A stretch of 64,000 bases of DNA from Dasania phycosphaerae (lineage in GTDB: Bacteria; Pseudomonadota; Gammaproteobacteria; Pseudomonadales; Dasaniaceae): the NCBI RefSeq assembly GCF_026891035.1, contig NZ_JAPTGG010000002.1:310001-374000 (forward strand), written 5' to 3'. The translations under genes and the position numbers were made by a program. A model generated the notes under the pieces. The model was not told where the DNA came from and did not search any database. It saw only the letters and a program-made list of their open reading frames with translations. Positions 34,184 to 42,824 of the stretch are shown here, in pieces (the first letter of the stretch is position 1; each line of letters starts with the position of its first letter).

Positions 34184-37100
34184 TTACGCTTACCCCCACC
34201 GGTACCGCCACCAGCCTCACCACTACATCTATATAAGGGCGGACTACTAAAAGTCATGGTTCTGTATGTGCTGCATAAGCCATGAGTATCATTACACGCC
34301 TTTACCCTAAAGTAGTACTTGGGCAATGAATTATTACGCGCAAAACTATAAGTCAATTTATTTGCATTAATTTTTGTCACCCAGGAAGCGCCATCACCAT
34401 TTTTACGTTGCATTACATATCTTGATGCACCAGCGGATTGACTCCAATCAACTTTAATACCACACGATGTTGAGCTGATGAAGTACTGGCTTGCTGATAT
34501 AGTCGGAACCGCAGGTGTAAAGGGCGCTTCTACATTAACGACTGTGGATATTTTCCACCCACTACAACTATCATCAGCACTACCATTACAAGCCCTAACT
34601 CGATACTTATAGCTCCCGTCTGTAACCCCACTTATCGATGTTGAAGTACCTGACATAGTTATTGACACCGCCGTCCATACAGCGTTGTTTTTTTGTTGCC
34701 ACAGCTCCGTGCGAGTCGTTGTGGCAGGCTTTGCCCAACTAATAGCAATCGTTTTATTTGTTACTAATGACGTTGGTACCGTAATAGATGAGGGGAGTTC
34801 GGGCGGAAATAAAACGTTAACACTACCCACAGAGGTTAACCAGTCACTGCAACCAGCATCATTACAAGCGCGCACCCTAAACTTATAGTTACCATTGTTA
34901 CTAATCACAATCGTTTTAACCGTATCGTATAAGGGCTCATTCAAGCTACTATCGTTGGTTACACCTTCAATAACAGTTTCAACTTCATAGTATTCTGTAA
35001 ACTCTGAACTTAACCAGGTTAAGGTAACATTACCATCACGAATAACATTAGACGGCAAGCCTAGCGACGTGGGAGCTTCTGGCTCAACAAGCGCAGGGTG
35101 CGTCCCCCAACCACCACAACCTTTCACGTTACAGGCTTTTACACGATAAGGGCCGGCGTCGGCCGAGGTATACTGCTTACCAACCTGTTTAGCCACCTCA
35201 ACCCATAACCCTTCTTGATAGGCCTCTATCACATAGTCTTCTGCCTCAATGTGGGAAGCCCACGTTAAGACATACTCACCAAGATTTGGAGTTAGCAAGA
35301 CTGATTTAACTTGTGAGGGCGCATTATTAATACGAGCAATCACTCTACCATTTAGATAGACGTGGTCAATCACCTCACCAGTGGGCTTCTCTTGATATAG
35401 CAACTGACCAGCTTTACTGTAAACAGTATAGGCCGTACCTGACGTTTTAATTTGTTTTACGCGACGATTATGACCATCGTATATATAAGCAATAGCGCCA
35501 GAGCTCGTCAGCTGATTAGCTTGATTGTAAATAAACGTTCTTTCACCATTATTAATGACATTACCGTGACTGTCATAATCGAAGTCATAGGTTTTGAAGC
35601 CCGTCACTGCATCCAACAGATTGGTAGTTGTATCATAGTTATAAGTCAGCACTTGACCATCTACTACCTTACTAGTGATATTACCCAGCATATCATAATT
35701 AAAATCTGCCCCGCCCCAAAAACCACTGGCAGTATCCAAGCGATCTAAATCGTCATATGTAAGCCCAATATCATGGGCCGGTAATAATTTATCGTAGATA
35801 TTCAATACATTTTTATTATTGTCATAATCGTACTCTAGCCGGTTAATATAAGTACCCGTTATGATTTTTTTGGCATTTAAAAACTGTGGTAGTAACCGCT
35901 CATCTAATGTCGTTTGATATTTAATTCCATTAGCCAATTCAACCCAATGGGCTAACCCACTGGGGTGGTAACTGACCTCGGTTACCAAATTAGAAATCAC
36001 AGAATTAACTTCATGCTGTATCGCTGTCACTTGACCTAGAGCATTATTGGTATAAATTACCGTTCTGCCCGATGGGTACTGCAAGCGCTCCTGATAACCC
36101 AGACTATCATATTCACGCTGAAGCGGATAAACCCGGTTATCCAGTGTCATCAACTCCATTTCAACGTTATTTTGACTGTCATAGTCGTAGTTTAACTTGA
36201 CAAGGTTGTTATCAATTTCTTTTAGGTTACCATTGCCATCCAAAATCTGAGTGACTACTAAATCAGGGTAGGTTGTTGCCATCAAACCCAATTGGTAATC
36301 ATAAGTAAAAGATGTTTTAGCAGTTGCGGGTACCACCGAGCGATCACAGGTGTCAGCTGAAGAAGCTATACCTTCAGCCCGCCAAGACAGCATATTGTCA
36401 GCGCTGTAGCTGTAATAAGTCCAGTTCACCTCTGGCCTAAATAATTTACATAGCCGCTGGTTACTATCGTAAATATACTTATTTTCAAACCCACCTTGTT
36501 TTACGGAGGTTTTATTCCCCAAAATATTATAACTAATCTCCGTTGTCACAGACTCCGGCGAGCTAATCATCTTTGCCATTTTCTGCTCAGGCTGGCCATA
36601 AGCCAAATAGCTGGTTGTGGTAGCGTTGCCTCGTGGATTAGTTGCTTCGATTTTATTACCTAGCTTGTAGATATAATAAGTGCTCAGCTGAGTAGCGACC
36701 TCTTCTTCTTTTTTTACTCTCCCTATCCCATCATAAACAATCGAAAAACCGTCACCCTCGATAGAAGAGATCGATGGATTTGACTGAAAGGTAGGACGAC
36801 CTTCGTAGTCATATTTAAAATTTTGATAAAAAGCAGTATCCGCTATATTTGTGACATCTTCTGCTTTTGTTAACACCATGCGTAGTAAGGCATCGTAATA
36901 ACGGACTTCTTTAAAGCTACCTCGAGTGATTTCTTGTACCAGGGAACCATTGAAGCCAGAAGGATCTGAGGATTGTTTGCCACGGTATACAATATTTGTA
37001 TCATCAAAGGTTACATCGGCAATATTAACAACTTGTAAACGATTCAGATCATCATAGCTATAACTAGTGTTATTACCTCGCCAGTCCGTACGGTTAGTAA

Positions 37101-39300
37101 CATTACCAAAATAATCTACAACCTGACTTGCGCTAGTAGTCGTACCACTATCATAACGATCTGGCTGGATAATCAGCTGAGGTCTGCCACGCTTATAACT
37201 ATCTAACTGCACCCAACTATTGGCTGTATTGAAGTCTATACGTTTAGGGTTACCATCAGCATGATAAGAAGTAAATGTCTTGACCAGTCGACTGTAAACA
37301 TACTCCGCACTGATAACTTTTTGATTAGAATATAATCCAGATGAACTAATTGTTTTATAGTTTAGATCCTTAACTGTGATATAGCCCGTACTGCTGTTGT
37401 CACTTACTTTCGTTTGGTTTGGTAAATTTATTAGCCAATTGGCAGTGTCATGAATATAAGAAGTTTGAGTGTACTTTTTCTCTGTAGAAAAGTTATTTAA
37501 CTCTTCTATAAGTTTCGGAACTCCATATGTATTGAAGTCAGAATATCTAGTCGTAAAAATATCTTCACCACCTTCCTTGTAGTCCCTTATAATTGTTTTT
37601 GTTTTATTAATGTAAAAATTATCAGAATCATCATTATCCCAAACTGCAATTACATAACCTACCCGCTCTCCTTTGCTATAAAAATTTTCAACTTGACGTA
37701 ATTTGGTAAAACCATTTTTATCATAATAACGGACCATTACTTCCTGGTTTTCTAAAAAGTTCCACTTACGGCTGTAATAATATTTAGTTTTACCACCATC
37801 AGGTGCTGTAACAGTTGTGCTCTTTAAATCACCTGCATCATAGCCTGCAGGTGGCACCAGCCCTGAAATTGTCGGTTTAGTATTACCTTTGTAGGCACCT
37901 TTATTTTGTGAATAATTATAATTCCAGGTTTGAGTGGCAACGCCTGGCCCTGATAAGCTTTTATTAACCAGTGAGGTCGCAATAAAACAGCGTTTAAGCA
38001 TAGTATCTTGAATATCTCCCTGATGCCCCCCTCCATTAGGACCATCAACAAGCCCATAAATAGGTATATATTCGACATTGGTGCGCCCATGCAGGGTTTC
38101 TTTTAACTCGAACGTGCCTACAACCCCATCAGGATGGGTAATCGATATAGTTTTAGTAGCCGCTGTAGATGGATCAAAGTCGCAGCCTTCTATCCCTCGA
38201 TGCTCTAGCGACGCTGAAAGGTCAAGCGCACTCAAATCAATTTTCCAGCTCGTATTGTCTGGCCTAGTTACCTCTACAAGCTTAGCAATGGTACCACTAT
38301 GATTGAACTCATACTTGTACTGCCACTTTTTTCCATTCACGGCAATATAATCAACTAGTTGAGTTTGACCCCGTAAAGCAGAATCAGCAGCATGGAGATA
38401 GCTCACAATAATTGTTCGGCCATCACTAGACGTAATTCTTGTCAGCCGTCTACCATCAATGGCAAATGGCCTAGAAAATTCCAAGCCTACATCATAGGTT
38501 TCATAGTCATACTTAACCCAATTACCAAACCTATCCTCAACCTTACTAGCGTACATATAAACCTGGTAGCCAGCCTGCTTATGAATAGAATGAGTTCCCA
38601 TAGGTATAATTCGAGTTTGATAAAAGGCTTTCTTATTAAATGTATATTTGACGCCTTCTGGTGAAGTCGCAATAAAGCCTTCACCGATTTTATTAGCAGC
38701 AGCATTGGTGCGGTCAAAACAATCAACTTTCCAGTTAGAGCGAGTTTTATAACCATTAGCGCCAGAAAGAAAGGTTTGCTGCAACATTTCACCCTGCGTC
38801 ACACCCGGTATATTTAGGGTTAAACCATTCCAGTATTTTCTGGGACCTGGGAAACCATCTGAATAATGATTATCTTCTATAAAATTATCATCGTTAGAGC
38901 ATTCTGTTGTCCCAGTCCAGGGCCCAACTATGCCGTAAGATTTGTCATATACGTAGCTAGCATGCATAGCCTGGCTACGGATATGCGGCACATCCAACGA
39001 CCAATCGCCAAATGCCATATAATTTTTGCTGGCAAAGTGTGTTTTTCCAAAGGTGCGCCTAATAGCGACCTCTAAAGGGAAATTACCCGGCACCTGAACA
39101 TCCATGTGTGAAAAGGCCAAGCTACCACTAGCCAAATCAACACTATCGCCCAACAAAGCAGAACCATGTGGAGAAAGTTCATAATTAACCTCCACCCTTT
39201 CCAGATACTCTGCATTGGGTATGTCTTGCTGAGCCATAGCTGGACATATAGAAGCTAATATACCTATGATAGTAAGTAGTTTTGACAATTTAATATCCAC
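34180..39300 (-). CDS. Large secreted RHS/YD-repeat protein with C-terminal fibronectin III domains
   Basis: A 1706-aa protein with a signal peptide (cleavage after AMA, residue 23). Residues about 30-740 form an N-terminal region with SPHGSALLGDSVDLASGSL and beta-rich, aromatic segments. YD/RHS repeats run from about 750 to 1320 (YDDLNRLQVV, YDGIGRVKKE, YDYEGRPTF, YNILGNKTSV, YDDLDRLDTA, YDMLGNITSK, YNQANQLTSS, ending VYLNGRVIARI). About four fibronectin type III-like domains follow (1330-1690), each with a cysteine-bearing YRVRACN-type strand, and the protein ends in a Gly/Lys tail. The terminal RHS core is missing and is encoded by the overlapping next gene. RHS repeats build hollow beta shells that enclose toxins. 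Base composition is A/T-rich, suggesting transfer. Confidence 0.88.
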   Translation of the reverse strand: MDIKLSKLLTIIGILASICPAMAQQDIPNAEYLERVEVNYELSPHGSALLGDSVDLASGSLAFSHMDVQVPGNFPLEVAIRRTFGKTHFASKNYMAFGDWSLDVPHIRSQAMHASYVYDKSYGIVGPWTGTTECSNDDNFIEDNHYSDGFPGPRKYWNGLTLNIPGVTQGEMLQQTFLSGANGYKTRSNWKVDCFDRTNAAANKIGEGFIATSPEGVKYTFNKKAFYQTRIIPMGTHSIHKQAGYQVYMYASKVEDRFGNWVKYDYETYDVGLEFSRPFAIDGRRLTRITSSDGRTIIVSYLHAADSALRGQTQLVDYIAVNGKKWQYKYEFNHSGTIAKLVEVTRPDNTSWKIDLSALDLSASLEHRGIEGCDFDPSTAATKTISITHPDGVVGTFELKETLHGRTNVEYIPIYGLVDGPNGGGHQGDIQDTMLKRCFIATSLVNKSLSGPGVATQTWNYNYSQNKGAYKGNTKPTISGLVPPAGYDAGDLKSTTVTAPDGGKTKYYYSRKWNFLENQEVMVRYYDKNGFTKLRQVENFYSKGERVGYVIAVWDNDDSDNFYINKTKTIIRDYKEGGEDIFTTRYSDFNTYGVPKLIEELNNFSTEKKYTQTSYIHDTANWLINLPNQTKVSDNSSTGYITVKDLNYKTISSSGLYSNQKVISAEYVYSRLVKTFTSYHADGNPKRIDFNTANSWVQLDSYKRGRPQLIIQPDRYDSGTTTSASQVVDYFGNVTNRTDWRGNNTSYSYDDLNRLQVVNIADVTFDDTNIVYRGKQSSDPSGFNGSLVQEITRGSFKEVRYYDALLRMVLTKAEDVTNIADTAFYQNFKYDYEGRPTFQSNPSISSIEGDGFSIVYDGIGRVKKEEEVATQLSTYYIYKLGNKIEATNPRGNATTTSYLAYGQPEQKMAKMISSPESVTTEISYNILGNKTSVKQGGFENKYIYDSNQRLCKLFRPEVNWTYYSYSADNMLSWRAEGIASSADTCDRSVVPATAKTSFTYDYQLGLMATTYPDLVVTQILDGNGNLKEIDNNLVKLNYDYDSQNNVEMELMTLDNRVYPLQREYDSLGYQERLQYPSGRTVIYTNNALGQVTAIQHEVNSVISNLVTEVSYHPSGLAHWVELANGIKYQTTLDERLLPQFLNAKKIITGTYINRLEYDYDNNKNVLNIYDKLLPAHDIGLTYDDLDRLDTASGFWGGADFNYDMLGNITSKVVDGQVLTYNYDTTTNLLDAVTGFKTYDFDYDSHGNVINNGERTFIYNQANQLTSSGAIAYIYDGHNRRVKQIKTSGTAYTVYSKAGQLLYQEKPTGEVIDHVYLNGRVIARINNAPSQVKSVLLTPNLGEYVLTWASHIEAEDYVIEAYQEGLWVEVAKQVGKQYTSADAGPYRVKACNVKGCGGWGTHPALVEPEAPTSLGLPSNVIRDGNVTLTWLSSEFTEYYEVETVIEGVTNDSSLNEPLYDTVKTIVISNNGNYKFRVRACNDAGCSDWLTSVGSVNVLFPPELPSSITVPTSLVTNKTIAISWAKPATTTRTELWQQKNNAVWTAVSITMSGTSTSISGVTDGSYKYRVRACNGSADDSCSGWKISTVVNVEAPFTPAVPTISASQYFISSTSCGIKVDWSQSAGASRYVMQRKNGDGASWVTKINANKLTYSFARNNSLPKYYFRVKACNDTHGLCSTYRTMTFSSPPLYRCSGEAGGGTGGGKRK

Positions 39301-39982
39301 TAAAGCCTCTCCCTGGATTTCTTAAAAATCTTAATAACTAGTGCTATCAAACTTCAATAAAATCATGAATTTGAAAGCCGAGCCTTATGTAAATATTAAT
39401 CGCCCGGCTTTAAGCGTTATTAGCTATAGCATCAAGTGGTTAAAATTAAGAATACAAATAATGTGATGATATTTTTTGACGAGATAAAAAAGCTGATCAT
39501 TCCTTGATCCTTATAAAACAATTTGAGCAACCTTAAAATTATTATTCAATCAAATGCAATGGCAACTAGATAAAGGCTACAACAGAATATTACGCAGTGA
39601 TACATAAAAAAACGTAATTAATTCACAAAAGTAATGGTATCATTTCTGAAACTTAATACTAATTAAGCATTGACCACATCAATTCCCCTAGACTATTCTT
39701 TTTAGACCCCCTATGCACTCATTGCTGACAACATCTTACGCACAACATAGGAGGGCTTAGTAAACATCCCCCCCCCTCCCGCCCCGCAGTATTAATCCCT
39801 ACTACATATGGCCGCACAACGCACACCTTACTCATATCGCCTCCCCCCAAAATCTAGGTTTTTGAACACAAGGCCCCTAACGATGGATTACAATTACGGA
39901 CTTTCAACTTAAGCTCGTCTATATTATGCACTTGCAACACTTGCGCAATGGATCACAGCCAACAAGTTCAATGGGAAACTGC
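39301..39982. other. Long A/T-rich intergenic region with a C9 tract, divergent promoters expected
   Basis: 682 bases without a supported gene, between the divergent RHS gene (-) and the M20 peptidase (+). The half near the RHS gene is very A/T-rich and resembles the RHS region. At 39768-39776 there is a run of nine C residues, followed by T and CCCGCCCC. Promoters of both genes should lie here, but no clear -35/-10 pair stands out. The only ORFs are very short, e.g. 15 codons at 39714, without support. Confidence 0.6.
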
Positions 39983-41722
39983 ATGAAATATATCAACACC
40001 CTGCTAATCAGCGGCCTACTATGCCTCAGCGCCGCTTACAGCCAAGCCACCACCGTTAATATCAATACCAAAACAGCCAATGATATCGTGGCGCGTTATG
40101 CCACTAGTGAGCATCAAGCTGCGTTGGCTAGCTTTAGCCAATTTTTGCAGTTAGTGCATGATGGCGGTAAATACAAACACCTCAAACCGGCAATCAAACA
40201 TTATTTAAATAGCACGCCGCTCAAACCTACTCAGCAGCAACAGCTATTTAGGCTACTAGGCATTTACGCCCAACTCAAATACGGCCACGAGGCCATAACC
40301 TCCCTGCGCGAGCTGGTGGCCATACCCACCTTTAAAACTGAGGGCATACCCTCACACCAAAGCCCCGCCATGAAAGAGCTGGGCACGAAGTTAGAAAGCA
40401 TTGCAACTAGCTTTGGCCTGCAATTTAACAATGTGGATGACCGCGCTTTTGAAATTACATTGCCCGACAATAATGGTGGTAAAAATATTGCCCTGCACGC
40501 CCATGCCGATGTAGTGCCGGTTAACCCGGCAGATTGGGTGCTAGAAGACGGCACTCAGCTAGACCCCTTTAAGCTCACCGAAATTAATGGCCGCTTATAC
40601 GGCCGCGGTGCCGAGGATGATAAAAACGGTATAGTCGCCACGCTTTACGCCATGCGTGTTATTAAAGAGGAAAGCATTACTTTGGCTAACACTATGCGCT
40701 TGCTAGTAGACACTACCGAGGAGTCAGACGGCACCGCCATCCCCTACTATTTACAGCGCTACCCTACCCCTGAATACAACCTGGCCTTAGACGGCGGCTA
40801 CCCGGTGGTGATAGCCGAAAAAGGTTATGGCACGTTAATGGCCAGCTTTCCTGTGCGTAAAGCTCGCGGCCAAGGTGTAGTGGTTAACAGCATTACCGGC
40901 GGCTTAGCAACCAATCAAATACCCGCTAAATCAGTAGTTATGCTCACCAATGCCAATTCGCAATTTAAAGCGAAAGTTGATGCCTTAGCCAAAAAATTTG
41001 TTGCCGACAATGGCTCTAATTTCGCCATGGCCAGCAGCTTACAAGGCGAGCAACTACAACTAGTGCTTACCGGTGTTTCTGCACACTCTTCCGACCCCGC
41101 CTCTGGGGTTAATCCGGTATCGCGCATGTTGTTGTTTATACACAACCATAAACAAGCATTGGGGCTGGCTGAAAATCATATTACCGACGCCGCGCAATAC
41201 GCCGCTGAAAACTTCGGGCTAGATTTTTACGGCAAACGCTTAGGGGTAGATTTTGCCGATGACTTTATGGGGCCGCTCACCATGGCGCTGACTTTTATTA
41301 GCCTGGACGACAAGCAGTTACAGCTGGCGGTTAACCTGCGCGCACCAAAGGGTAAGCCCACCGAGCAGCTGAAGCAGGAAGTTAAAACCAAGCTGGATGC
41401 CTGGCTGGCCAACAGCGGTATTAATATGAGTTACAGCCACAGCCAGCGTAAACCCATGTATCGCAGCCCCGAAGGCAAATGGGTAAACGCCCTGCTGGAT
41501 ATCGCCACCGAAAACCTGGGACTGGAACGCAAGTTTGGCACCTCTGGCGGCGCCACCTCTATACACGACTTACCCAATGGGGTGCAGTTTGGCTTAGCTC
41601 GTGATGACGAAAAATACACTGGCCACAATGCCAATGAGTTTAAGCGGGTGGAGCAGTTTATGCTGGACTTGCGCATAGTGACGGAGATGATGGTGAGGCT
41701 GGGCAGCATGGAGCAGCTGTAA
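39983..41722 (+). CDS. Exported M20 family metallopeptidase (dipeptidase-like)
   Basis: A metallopeptidase of the M20/M28 clan, 579 aa from the ATG at 39983. That start is preferred over 39926 because it gives a proper signal peptide (MKYINTLLISGLLCLSAAYS, then QA) and has GGGA just upstream. Metal and catalytic residues are visible: HAHAD, GRGAEDDKNG with the bridging Asp, TTEESDG with the general-base Glu, LALDGGYPV and the late histidine in TGHNANEF. The size and the SGGATSIHDLP segment fit Sapep/PepV-type dipeptidases, but these are mostly cytoplasmic, whereas this one is exported to the periplasm or beyond. Substrate is probably small peptides. Confidence 0.9.
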   Translation: MKYINTLLISGLLCLSAAYSQATTVNINTKTANDIVARYATSEHQAALASFSQFLQLVHDGGKYKHLKPAIKHYLNSTPLKPTQQQQLFRLLGIYAQLKYGHEAITSLRELVAIPTFKTEGIPSHQSPAMKELGTKLESIATSFGLQFNNVDDRAFEITLPDNNGGKNIALHAHADVVPVNPADWVLEDGTQLDPFKLTEINGRLYGRGAEDDKNGIVATLYAMRVIKEESITLANTMRLLVDTTEESDGTAIPYYLQRYPTPEYNLALDGGYPVVIAEKGYGTLMASFPVRKARGQGVVVNSITGGLATNQIPAKSVVMLTNANSQFKAKVDALAKKFVADNGSNFAMASSLQGEQLQLVLTGVSAHSSDPASGVNPVSRMLLFIHNHKQALGLAENHITDAAQYAAENFGLDFYGKRLGVDFADDFMGPLTMALTFISLDDKQLQLAVNLRAPKGKPTEQLKQEVKTKLDAWLANSGINMSYSHSQRKPMYRSPEGKWVNALLDIATENLGLERKFGTSGGATSIHDLPNGVQFGLARDDEKYTGHNANEFKRVEQFMLDLRIVTEMMVRLGSMEQL

Positions 41723-41758
41723 GCTTTGCATGCTTGCGGGGTTAGATCTGCGTAGCGG

Positions 41759-41813
41759 TTCTGGCCCATGTTGCTATAGATCCCGGATCAAGTCCGGGAT
41801 GACTGTGCCAGAA
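41759..41813. repeat. Extended palindrome, dispersed repeat copy 1
   Basis: ATCCCGGA (41780-41787) and TCCGGGAT (41793-41800) form a perfect 8-bp stem with a 5-base loop TCAAG. A second, outer pairing joins TTCTGGC (41759-41765) and GCCAGAA (41807-41813). It lies just after the peptidase gene. The core unit GATCCCGGATCAAGTCCGGG recurs in diverged form at 42745-42769. It could also act in 3'-end formation, but no T-run follows. Confidence 0.75.
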
Positions 41814-41906
41814 TCTTTCTAATTACTTACCATAGCCTATACTGATGAACGGCTTTATATAACCACCTCGCAAGCCTGACCATAATAATTAAAAGGAGTG
41901 TTAATT

Positions 41907-42635
41907 ATGCTGGATCTATATTCTTTAAAAGCCGAAACACGCTACGGCTGCCCCGCTGCTGACCAAATTATCATTAACCGCAACTATGTGGTGGGTTATT
42001 CTTATTATTTTAGACAGGCTAAGTGGGCGCTGGAGATTGTAGACCCAGATAAAAAAGTCATGAGTACAATCGAGCGTTTAAATAATTTTAGGCCAGATTA
42101 CCGCATCCCTAAACGTTTTAGAGCTGATCTTAGTGATTACACTGGCAGTGGCTACGATAGAGGTCATTTAGTGGCTAGTGCAAACCAAAATGATACACAT
42201 ATACAAAACAGTGAAACCTTTTTGCTGTCTAATATGTCGCCCCAAAAAAAGGAACTTAACCGCCAAATATGGCGCGAACTGGAATCAGCTGTGCGCAAGC
42301 TAGATGCTAAGTCATCCGTGCTAGAAACTTATGTCATATGCGGGCCGATTTTTGATTTCACACACTCAATACAATTTATCGGTGAGAATGATAAAAATGG
42401 CATAAAAGTGCCTATACCTAGTCATTTTTTTAAGTGCGTACTTACAGAAGAAAATAGTGGCAGGCTTAAAATGTGGGCCTTTGAAATGCCTAATAAAAAA
42501 CTGACTGGCTCAATTGGCAACTATCGCGTATCTACTGCACATATAGAGCAACGCGCTGGCATTACCTTATGGGATAATTTGTTAGGTCAGTTTATTGATA
42601 AAGAAAAAAATAAAGTTCGGGCTATGTGGCGCTAA
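41907..42635 (+). CDS. DNA/RNA non-specific endonuclease (NucA/EndoG family)
   Basis: A 242-aa beta-beta-alpha metal nuclease. The catalytic motif DRGHL (YDRGHLVASANQN) supplies the general-base His, and the metal-binding Asn lies in FLLSNMSPQKKELNRQIWRELE. Later MWAFEMPNKKL and ISTAHIEQRAG-like segments fit the family. ATG at 41907 is the start because GGAG lies eight bases before it; a GTG at 41898 overlaps that site. Relatives are usually secreted with a signal peptide, but this protein starts directly with LDLYSLKAETRYG and has none, so it may be cytoplasmic, released by another route, or an effector. It lies near the RHS cluster and is A/T-richer than gap and mfd. Confidence 0.9.
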   Translation: MLDLYSLKAETRYGCPAADQIIINRNYVVGYSYYFRQAKWALEIVDPDKKVMSTIERLNNFRPDYRIPKRFRADLSDYTGSGYDRGHLVASANQNDTHIQNSETFLLSNMSPQKKELNRQIWRELESAVRKLDAKSSVLETYVICGPIFDFTHSIQFIGENDKNGIKVPIPSHFFKCVLTEENSGRLKMWAFEMPNKKLTGSIGNYRVSTAHIEQRAGITLWDNLLGQFIDKEKNKVRAMWR

Positions 42636-42715
42636 GCTGCTTAATTGAGCGCGCGCTGCTTGATTCTTTCAACAGCAGCCAGACTGCACTTTATAAAACT
42701 TATAAAACAGACATA

Positions 42716-42744
42716 AAAAAACCGCAACTAGTACGGTTTTTTTT
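42716..42744. terminator. Bidirectional terminator between the nuclease gene and gap
   Basis: AAAAAACCG (42716-42724) pairs with CGGTTTTTT (42734-42742), and eight T residues follow the G/C part on the plus strand, with the A-run giving the same on the minus strand. It lies between the convergent nuclease (+) and gap (-) genes. Confidence 0.8.
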
Positions 42745-42770
42745 GATTCTGAATCAAGTTCAGAGTGACG
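42745..42770. repeat. Palindromic repeat copy 2 (diverged)
   Basis: GATTCTGAATCAAGTTCAGA followed by GTGAC aligns with the copy at 41779-41803 at 18 of 25 positions. Changes occur in both arms, so the hairpin is kept (ATTCTGAA against TTCAGAGT, with one G-T pair), and the loop TCAAG is identical. Confidence 0.65.
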
Positions 42771-42824
42771 AGCAATGGGGCCAAGGCTGCTGTGCAGGTC
42801 TGGCCCCTTTACGAAAAAAGAAGA

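Noticed and set aside
39714..39761. 15-codon ORF in the gap before the peptidase
   Set aside because: No ribosome binding site and no recognisable peptide.
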